DNA of 42,457 bases from a virus, in the IMG/VR virus record IMGVR_UViG_3300005577_000054, positions 1 to 42,457 of that record; one strand, written 5' to 3'. Every line of letters starts with the position of its first letter. The first letter of the stretch is position 1. The notes beneath the pieces are model-generated. The model had not been told where the DNA came from. It did not search any database and was given only the letters and a program-made list of their open reading frames with translations. This document shows positions 37,588-42,457 of this stretch, piece by piece. The translations under genes were made by a program, and so were the position numbers.

Positions 37588-40041
37588 ATGTCAATGGATA
37601 GCGGGCGCAGCACGATTTCAGTGCGTGATTTTCTCAACATCTTGTTCCCTTCCAAAGCCGACGGTTTCATCACCCTCACCGAGTTCAAACGATCGTGGCC
37701 CGATGATTACGATCCGGCCGACGATCCTGAAGGCAAGACCAAGCCCGAGATCCATCCCTTCGACATGAGGCTCGAGGATTACCGCGACCCGGTCGGCGAT
37801 CGCGAGCTTTACTACTGCATCTCGCGCTGCGCCGGCCTGACGCCGCGGGCGCGCCTGCCGTCGCGCAAGCGGGCGGTGTCGACGCATGTGATCGTGTGCG
37901 ATGACATCGGCACCAAGATCGCGCTCGAGAAGTTCACCAAGCTCGGCATCGTGCCGACCTACGCGCTCGAGACGTCCAAAGGAAACTTCCAGCTCGGCTT
38001 TCGGCTTAAGGATCCAGTGTCGCCCGAGCGCGCCGCGACCCTGATCGATGCGCTGATCGCGGCTGGCTTCTCCGACAAGGGCGCCCATTCTGCCAACCGC
38101 GTCGTGCGCGTGCCAGGGTCGCTCAACATGAAGCCCGGAAAGGAGCGCTGGCGCGCAAGGTTGTCGACCTGGGCGCCCGACAATGCCTGGACGTTCAGCG
38201 AGCTGTGCGGACTTTTCCACGTAATCCCCAGAGATACCCACAGCCTGCCCAAGGCGGCGCGCTCGATCGAGGGCAAGGTCGACCCGGTCGAGGACTGGAT
38301 CTGGGCCCATGAGGGCGAGCTGGGCGGCGCGATTGGTGGCGAGGTGCGCGGGTTGATCCCACTGCGCTGCCCCCAGGAGCACCTGCATACGGTCACGGCC
38401 GAGCGCGGCAACGATACCTCGACGTCGTGGCTGATCGCCGAGCGGTCTTTCAAGTGCCTGCACGAGCATTGCGTCGGCTTCCGCACGGCAGAGTACAAGG
38501 CCTGGATCCTCGAGACCGACCCCGAGGCTGAGATTGGCGGCCCGGCGATCGACCCTGAGGCGCTCGCCAAGGCCCGAAAACGGCTCCTGGAGGCTCATCC
38601 AGGCGTGCGCTTCCCTAAGATGCCGGTAGCCGAAGATGAACGTCTGCATGGCACGGCATTGGAACAGCACGTTGCCCAGTCGATCACCGATGATCTGGTC
38701 AAGGTCGCCAGCGAGGACATGTATTGGTCGCTCTCGGGCAAGGCGTTCAAGTCACGTGCCGCCATCGATGATGAATGGACACCTCGGTTCGAGGGCACAA
38801 AGCTTCTCGATCGGCTGACGCCCGGCACAAAACGGCCAGGAGCGCCGATGGCGGTCTCGGCATGGCTAAGACGCAATCCCGATGTTCAGCATGCCGACAA
38901 GCTCGTGCATCGCCTGGGCGCCCCTCAGCTCTGCGATGGCGATCTCAACATTGCCGAGCCGCTGCCGCGTGCGCCTGACGCGCATGGCGAGCCTGAATAT
39001 TGGCTCTCACTGGTCGAGTTCCTGTGCGGCGGCGACGGCGCGATCGTCGACCATTTCCTCGACTGGCTATCGATCGTGGTCGGAAACATCACGATGAAAC
39101 CCGGCTGGCACGTCGTGATGTGGGGTGAGCATGGCGTTGGCAAGGATCTGGTGATGGAGCCGTTGATGCGCTGGTTTGGCGAAGCGCATTACAAACTGGT
39201 GTCGCCGGTCGAAGTCGGCAGCCAATTCAACGGTTTTCTGACCAAACGGCTGATCGTGCTCGACGAGCTTGAGATGAACACGCAAGGCGCGATCACGGCG
39301 CATGACGTGTACAACACGCTAAAGCCGTGGACGGCTTTAGGCAATTCGACGTTCCAGATCAATGAGAAATATCGCAAGCCTTACTCGGCCAACAATCTCA
39401 GTTGCTGGTACATCACGTCGAACTCGAACAAGCCCTTGCCGCTCGAGCCCGGCGACCGGCGTTATCTGGTGATCGAGACGCCGCGCAAAGCACTCGACAA
39501 GGATTGGTACCAGGGTCTTGTGGAGTGGGGTAATGCAGGCGGATGGGATCAGGTGATCGCATGGCTATGCCGCCAATGGAACACCATGCAACCAGCTATA
39601 AAACAAGGCCTTTTCACTCTTGCGCCGATGACAAAGGCGAAGGCGCGCCTGATCGAGGCGTCGGCGGAAGGCATCATGGGAGCGCTGCGTCTGATCACGG
39701 GCGGGCTCAATGGTGTCGTGTGGCCGCAGTTGATGACGATGGACGATATCCTGGCCGCCCTGCGCCAGAACAACGGCGGATATCTCACTGACCAGCAGCT
39801 GAAGCAGATCAACCGGCAACGCGTCGCTCCAGCGCTGCGGGCTGCGGGTTGGGTGATGCTGTTTGATGGAGAGGCGGTGCGCACAACTGATGGTCGTCGA
39901 AAGAGCTTGTGGTGCCAGGGCGGCGCGTCCAAGGCGGCACTTTATGAGCAGCTCGGCCAGGGACCGAAATTATGGGAGCGCTATGTGAAGGAACGCCATA
40001 CGCCCGGCGGTCAAAGAGAGCGCGATGCGAACGAAGAGTGA
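37588..40041 (+). CDS. DNA primase-helicase
   Basis: I use ATG 37588 (817 aa); ATG 37594 has GCGGGG at 6 nt and may be the true start, and a GTG at 37510 would add 26 unlikely residues. The N-terminal part has HVIVCDDIGTK, PTYALETSKGNFQLGFRL and NRVVRVPGSLNMKPG, as in archaeo-eukaryotic-type (RepB-like) primases of phages. Near residue 512 comes WGEHGVGKD (Walker A), near 555 RLIVLDELE (Walker B) and near 608 ITSNSNKPLPLEPGDRRYLVIE, the order of SF3-like helicases. It is longer than single-domain primases and should both prime and unwind. It lies directly before the candidate origin, with a CCTACCACAG leader copy 78 nt upstream. Confidence 0.9.
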   Translation: MSMDSGRSTISVRDFLNILFPSKADGFITLTEFKRSWPDDYDPADDPEGKTKPEIHPFDMRLEDYRDPVGDRELYYCISRCAGLTPRARLPSRKRAVSTHVIVCDDIGTKIALEKFTKLGIVPTYALETSKGNFQLGFRLKDPVSPERAATLIDALIAAGFSDKGAHSANRVVRVPGSLNMKPGKERWRARLSTWAPDNAWTFSELCGLFHVIPRDTHSLPKAARSIEGKVDPVEDWIWAHEGELGGAIGGEVRGLIPLRCPQEHLHTVTAERGNDTSTSWLIAERSFKCLHEHCVGFRTAEYKAWILETDPEAEIGGPAIDPEALAKARKRLLEAHPGVRFPKMPVAEDERLHGTALEQHVAQSITDDLVKVASEDMYWSLSGKAFKSRAAIDDEWTPRFEGTKLLDRLTPGTKRPGAPMAVSAWLRRNPDVQHADKLVHRLGAPQLCDGDLNIAEPLPRAPDAHGEPEYWLSLVEFLCGGDGAIVDHFLDWLSIVVGNITMKPGWHVVMWGEHGVGKDLVMEPLMRWFGEAHYKLVSPVEVGSQFNGFLTKRLIVLDELEMNTQGAITAHDVYNTLKPWTALGNSTFQINEKYRKPYSANNLSCWYITSNSNKPLPLEPGDRRYLVIETPRKALDKDWYQGLVEWGNAGGWDQVIAWLCRQWNTMQPAIKQGLFTLAPMTKAKARLIEASAEGIMGALRLITGGLNGVVWPQLMTMDDILAALRQNNGGYLTDQQLKQINRQRVAPALRAAGWVMLFDGEAVRTTDGRRKSLWCQGGASKAALYEQLGQGPKLWERYVKERHTPGGQRERDANEE

Positions 40042-40325
40042 TCATGCCAGGACGCATGCCGCAAATGACAGGATGCATCCTGGCAACCTTAACACGTTGA
40101 AAAATCGAACAAATAATCTGATTTGTCAGGATGACACCACTCTTTCTCTATTCTCTCTCTCTTAAAATATATTTCTTTAGATATAGAGAGTGGTGTCATG
40201 TGTTTTTATAGGGGGAGAATAGGCTGAGCATCCTGTCATCCTGGCAAAAATGCCATCCGATGCCGATGGCATATAGCTTTTGCGGCGCCACCATGCCCTA
40301 AAATTCATCCTGGCAAAAATGGGAT
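40042..40325 (+). other. Candidate replication origin with iteron-like repeats
   Basis: This AT-rich, gene-free stretch holds seven copies or near-copies of (G/T)CATCCTGNCA. On the plus strand they lie at 40075-40086, 40229-40238, 40236-40252 and 40305-40321. On the minus strand they lie at about 40046-40055, 40065-40075 and 40123-40133. The two CATCCTGGCAAAAATG copies (40237-40252 and 40306-40321) are identical over 16 bp. An A/T-only-like tract with TTAAAATATATTTC lies between. Iterons plus an AT-rich melting region next to primase-helicase is the usual look of a phage origin. Confidence 0.7.
40131..40199 (+). repeat. 13-bp perfect inverted repeat around an AT-rich core
   Basis: ATGACACCACTCT (40131-40143) and AGAGTGGTGTCAT (40187-40199) are perfect inverted copies. 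They flank a 43-bp pyrimidine and A/T-rich core with TCTCTCTCT and AAAATATATTTC. A cruciform or a dimeric initiator site inside the origin region is likely. Confidence 0.75.
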
Positions 40326-40342
40326 GGTGAGATCCCATTTTT
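40315..40342 (+). terminator. Bidirectional intrinsic terminator
   Basis: AAAAATGGGAT pairs with ATCCCATTTTT around GGTGAG. T-runs on both strands make it function in either direction. Its left arm overlaps the last iteron, so initiator binding and hairpin formation would interfere. Confidence 0.8.
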
Positions 40343-40381
40343 CAGTGAAGACGTCATGCAGAACTTGTAGGGTCCTGAGCC

Positions 40382-40597
40382 ATGGTGGCCGAGAACCAGG
40401 AGAGTGAGATGGCGCAAGCATCGATTGACCGCGAACGGGAACAGGCTGCTGAGGTCGCTCAAGTCCTGATACGATCTCGCGCACCTGCCGTGCTTTGCGG
40501 ATTGCAGATCCTCGAACTGATGGCGAAATTCGATCCCATCCGGTTCGATGAACGCAATCAGATGCTGATTGCCAGTGCGCTGGTGAACACGTTGTGA
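40382..40597 (+). CDS. Small helical protein of unknown function
   Basis: The 71-aa protein starts at ATG 40382; ATG 40409 (MAQASIDREREQ) has GGAGAGTG upstream and may be the real start. The body is helical (DREREQAAEVAQVLIRSRAPAVLCGLQILELMAKFDPIRFDERNQMLIASALVNTL). It sits right behind the origin region and before the terminase-like gene. No domain recognised. Confidence 0.6.
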   Translation: MVAENQESEMAQASIDREREQAAEVAQVLIRSRAPAVLCGLQILELMAKFDPIRFDERNQMLIASALVNTL

Positions 40598-40619
40598 TGC
40601 CTGGATAAACGCGCAGTCC

Positions 40620-40850
40620 ATGCATACGATCATGGTGACCAGGGTTGGCGCGTATGTCGTGCTCGAGCACGGCAAGATCCTGGTCGCTGGTCCTTTCGAG
40701 ACGATGGGTGAGGCTTATGAGCGGTGGGAAGAATGCTGCGCGATCGCCAGGGCCGAAGCGCGTAAAGTCAAGATCCGCTGGTGCGAACCGGATGATGATC
40801 ACGAAGGACGGCAAGTTGCATGTTCGTCCGAGGATCGAGATTGCAACTGA
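40620..40850 (+). CDS. Small protein of unknown function
   Basis: The 76-aa protein starts at ATG 40620 (a second ATG at 40632). It begins as a small beta unit (VTRVGAYVVLEHGKILVAGPFETMGEAYERWEECCAIARAEARKVKIRW), like the short strand-helix-strand proteins of other phages. It ends in an acidic then Cys-containing tail that lies in the overlap with the terminase-like gene. Function unknown. Confidence 0.55.
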   Translation: MHTIMVTRVGAYVVLEHGKILVAGPFETMGEAYERWEECCAIARAEARKVKIRWCEPDDDHEGRQVACSSEDRDCN

Positions 40851-41406
40851 AGAGATCTGTGCCAAGGCGCGCAGGCTTGCGCTACTTGGATGCACGCACA
40901 CAACGATCGCCGTGCATTTGGGAATATCTGACAGCACATTCTCCAAATGGTTGAAGTCGAGCCGGAAGTTCGAGGAAGCCGTAAAGGCCGGAAGCCTGGA
41001 GGCTGATGCGGATGTGGCGAGCGCGCTGTACCGAAGTGCGACGGGCAACCGCAGAACGGTGCAGAAGGAAATCGTGCTCAAGGATGGTAAGGACCGCGAG
41101 TGTGTCGAGGTGGTGGATGTCGTCTTGGAAGACGCGCCGAACGTGACGGCGCAGATCTTCTGGCTGAAGAACCGCCAGCGCCAGCTGTGGCGCGACGTGA
41201 AGGCGACCGAGCTGAGCGGCGTTGATGGCGGGCCGATCAGCAATGAGTTCATCCCAGCGAAGACGCTCGACCACGATGAGCGCGCGCGGCTGCGTGCGTT
41301 CCTCGAGCAGCGCGTGACTGACGTGGTTGATCAGAACAACACAACACAACCGGATGAGGGAGAGAGTGATGCCGAAAGCAACGACACAAGCGAGGGTGAA
41401 GCCTGA
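40792..41406 (+). CDS. Terminase small subunit-like DNA-binding protein
   Basis: I start at ATG 40792 (204 aa); ATG 40717 would add 25 basic residues. The N-terminal part has EEICAKARRLALLGCTHTTIAVHLGISDSTFSKWLKSSRKFEEAVKAG, a helix-turn-helix like those of small terminases. It continues EADADVASALYRSATG, the usual follow-on helix, and DAPNVTAQIFWLKNRQRQLWRD, the typical oligomerisation helix. The C-terminus is Asp, Glu, Ser rich. The protein would recognise the packaging site. The large subunit is not in the window and may follow beyond 42457. Confidence 0.75.
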   Translation: MMITKDGKLHVRPRIEIATEEICAKARRLALLGCTHTTIAVHLGISDSTFSKWLKSSRKFEEAVKAGSLEADADVASALYRSATGNRRTVQKEIVLKDGKDRECVEVVDVVLEDAPNVTAQIFWLKNRQRQLWRDVKATELSGVDGGPISNEFIPAKTLDHDERARLRAFLEQRVTDVVDQNNTTQPDEGESDAESNDTSEGEA

Positions 41407-41602
41407 GCCGCTCAACGTGATGCGCGTGCGAGCGGCGCTCAATCAGCTCTCGAGCGACGACATCACCAAGCTTGATGCCAAGCTGCGCATCATCCAGTTG
41501 GTGCTGCAGGCCAATCTCAACGCAATCAAGGACGATAGGATGGGCGACGAGATCGTGCTCCTGCTGCGTGGCATCCTGGCCAGCCATGGCATCGAGGCTT
41601 GA
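41369..41602 (+). CDS. Small helical protein of unknown function
   Basis: I start at ATG 41369 (77 aa) with GAGGGAGAG upstream, overlapping the terminase-like gene by 38 nt. The product is helical (LNVMRVRAALNQLSSDDITKLDAKLRIIQLVLQANLNAI, GDEIVLLLRGILASHGIEA) with an N-terminal basic arm. No domain recognised. Confidence 0.6.
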   Translation: MPKATTQARVKPEPLNVMRVRAALNQLSSDDITKLDAKLRIIQLVLQANLNAIKDDRMGDEIVLLLRGILASHGIEA

Positions 41603-41606
41603 CAGC

Positions 41607-41652
41607 TTGACTTAGGTGTGCTCGACGTGTTGGTGTCATTCCAGCACACCTA
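41607..41652 (+). promoter_or_regulatory. Inverted pair of TAGGTGTGC operator half-sites
   Basis: TTGACT then TAGGTGTGCT (41613-41622) faces AGCACACCTA (41643-41652), a perfect 10-bp inverted repeat 20 bp apart. No clear -10 follows the first box. The next gene starts at 41697. Repression by looping or DNA bending between the two half-sites would fit. Confidence 0.65.
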
Positions 41653-41696
41653 TTTTCCATAATGGATCTTATGCGATCTTACAGTGTCAAGATCCG

Positions 41697-41966
41697 ATGA
41701 AGCGCACAGGGCCGAGCTGCTTGAATTGTTATTTCTTTTCGCAGGGGAATAATACGTTCGAGGACGATGACGCGACAACCGGCGAGTGCCGCAAGCATGC
41801 GCCCCTTGGGGTGCTGGATGAGGGGGCTCTGACGCACGTACGCCACGCCTTTGCGGTATGGCCCAGGCTCGAGACCGCCAACACCACACTGTGCGGCGAC
41901 TGGCGCCGCACGCCTGAGAATGAACATAGCGCCGACAATGTGAGCAGCGACGAGCTTGACACTTGA
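41697..41966 (+). CDS. Small Cys-ribbon protein
   Basis: I start at ATG 41697 (89 aa); the ribosome site is weak. The product has SCLNCYFFSQGNN, GECRKHAP and TLCGDWRR, giving C-x2-C ... C ... C with a final C-G-x-W as in many small phage zinc-ribbon proteins. The C-terminus is acidic. Metal binding likely; target unknown. Its end overlaps the next promoter's TTGACA. Confidence 0.65.
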   Translation: MKRTGPSCLNCYFFSQGNNTFEDDDATTGECRKHAPLGVLDEGALTHVRHAFAVWPRLETANTTLCGDWRRTPENEHSADNVSSDELDT

Positions 41967-41998
41967 CATAGGTGGGCCACTATGATAGAGGCCCACCT
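41963..41998 (+). promoter_or_regulatory. TAGGTGGGCC-type promoter with inverted half-site pair
   Basis: TTGACA, TAGGTGGGCC, AC, TATGAT, then an inverted copy. AGGTGGGCC (41970-41978) and GGCCCACCT (41990-41998) are perfect 9-bp inverted repeats around the TATGAT. A dimer bound to both arms would cover the -10. No gene with a clear ribosome site follows for 400 bp. Confidence 0.7.
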
Positions 41999-42180
41999 GT
42001 TAGATCGGTGTTGACCAACCCTCACTCCCCGTCAGGCTCAGTCGCACCGATCAGGCGGGCTGGCGTGGTGCCAGCCCGCCCTTCCCATCCCGTCCTGGTG
42101 CGAGGTCGGTCCCCTTAGAAGCTCGAGCCAGTGCGGAGGAGCGCGGCGCCACCCGAGGACCGGGGCGGCGCCGCGCGTTT
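41999..42180 (+). ncRNA. Possible structured non-coding RNA
   Basis: Downstream of the promoter at 41963 no convincing coding frame exists, but three stems do. GATCGGTG pairs with CACCGATC (42003-42010, 42045-42052). GGCGGGCTGGC pairs with GCCAGCCCGCC around GTGGT (42054-42080). GCGCGGCGCC pairs with GGCGCCGCGC (42141-42150, 42167-42176) and is followed by GTTT. A regulatory RNA or mRNA leader is suggested; the transcript itself is not shown. Confidence 0.4.
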
Positions 42181-42358
42181 GTCAACAGCGCATCGGAGGT
42201 AGCCCAGGTTGAGAAGGGACCCGTTGACCGGCGCACCACCAAAAGTCGGGCCGCCGGGTGGAACGGCCGCAAATCGCCTGCCCAATGAGCCCGCCAGAAC
42301 TGGAAAAATTTCTGCCCAATGAGGGGTGGAGAAGAATAAAAAATTTGCAAAAATTTTT
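42181..42358 (+). other. Gene-free region with a 12-bp direct repeat
   Basis: No supported gene. CTGCCCAATGAG occurs twice (42278-42289 and 42312-42323), 34 bp apart. The last 30 bp (AATAAAAAATTTGCAAAAATT) are strongly A/T-rich and lead into the next promoter. Confidence 0.5.
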
Positions 42359-42392
42359 TAGATGTGCCTGTATGATAGGTGTGCTCTTACAA
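42359..42392 (+). promoter_or_regulatory. Tandem TAGRTGTGC promoter/operator
   Basis: TAGATGTGCC, TG, TATGAT is followed at 42376 by a second box, TAGGTGTGC, whose first T is the last T of TATGAT, giving a 17-bp tandem spacing. An A/T-rich stretch precedes it. The first box is 53 nt from the next start codon, within the usual 43-59 range. Confidence 0.68.
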
Positions 42393-42411
42393 CACCACAG
42401 GAGATCGCCTC

Positions 42412-42457
42412 TTGTTCAAGGTCGAATTTTTCATCGATGACCGGCGTTTGGGTGACG
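42412..42457 (+). CDS. Start of a phage gene running off the window end
   Basis: A TTG at 42412 follows ACCACAGGAG at 8 nt, the same leader form used by other regulated genes here. Fifteen codons are visible (MFKVEFFIDDRRLGD), an open frame to the last base. The strand-like start FKVEFFIDD resembles small early phage proteins, but too little is present for assignment. Confidence 0.6.
   Translation, partial: MFKVEFFIDDRRLGD

Noticed and set aside
40305-41252. 315-codon minus-strand frame over the terminase-like gene
   Set aside because: The opposite frame has a clear HTH and normal overlaps; the antisense has no domain and crosses a terminator.
42051-42350. 99-codon minus-strand frame in the right-end gene-free region
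   Set aside because: No ribosome site, Arg/Pro-rich chance composition, and it runs through three strong hairpins.
1-42457. CRISPR array, tRNA or rRNA genes, integrase or attachment site
   Set aside because: I looked for regular spaced repeats, cloverleaf-like stems and recombinase motifs and saw none that I could support.

Overview
This window is most of a tailed-phage genome (or an unintegrated phage-like replicon). It is GC-rich and tightly packed, with many ATGA, GTGA and TAATG stop-start overlaps. It encodes head-tail adaptor, tail hub, ejection and tail-fibre proteins and a full replication set, but no host-type genes, rRNA, tRNA, integrase or CRISPR array. The adaptor and tail-hub proteins look like those of P22-like short-tailed phages, and no tape measure, sheath or tube gene is visible, so a podovirus is most likely. 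A GC-rich alphaproteobacterial host is plausible from the protein families and the CTTGAC-type promoter boxes, but this is inference. Large terminase, portal, major capsid protein and any RNA polymerase gene must lie outside the window if they exist.

Layout. (1) 1-19309, plus strand: the end of a structural gene; a lysis-like cassette (transglycosylase-like protein, holin-like membrane protein, papain-like C1 protease, lipoprotein, overlapping spanin-like pair); head-tail adaptor and tail hub; an accessory block with two small proteins resembling the Acb2/Tad1 hairpin family and a GNAT-like enzyme; two giant ejection proteins (1761 and 903 aa); and a collar-type tail fibre. (2) 19295-26493, minus strand: an exported ClpP-like protease with its own promoter, then (against coordinate order) a replication and counter-defence operon: RHH DNA-binding protein, J-domain protein, Tad2 (DUF2829) protein, two tiny membrane proteins, DUF2800 nuclease, a 307-aa replication-associated protein, an intrinsic terminator, family A DNA polymerase, HAD phosphatase and a zinc-finger protein. 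(3) 26556-37433, plus strand: VRR-NUC nuclease, SNF2-type helicase, then about thirty small early-type genes ending in three tandem DUF6197 paralogues. (4) 37588-42457: primase-helicase, an AT-rich iteron region that is the best origin candidate, a terminase-small-subunit-like gene, small genes, a probable non-coding transcript and the start of one more gene.

The most unusual feature is a dispersed regulatory element, TAGGTGTGCC-NN-TATNNN, found at least eleven times. It always lies upstream of a gene and, at the single sites, is oriented with transcription. Several copies are followed by a conserved CTACCAC(A/G)GGAG leader just before the start codon. One copy is a perfect palindrome, and two form inverted pairs. 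Copies occur only outside the structural module. A ribbon-helix-helix gene sits directly at one copy and is the best in-window candidate for its regulator.

The second notable theme is interference with cyclic-nucleotide immune signalling: one confident Tad2 domain and two probable Acb2/Tad1-like hairpin proteins suggest a layered set of signal-sequestering sponges against Thoeris and CBASS. All functions are read from sequence motifs alone; nothing was searched against a database.
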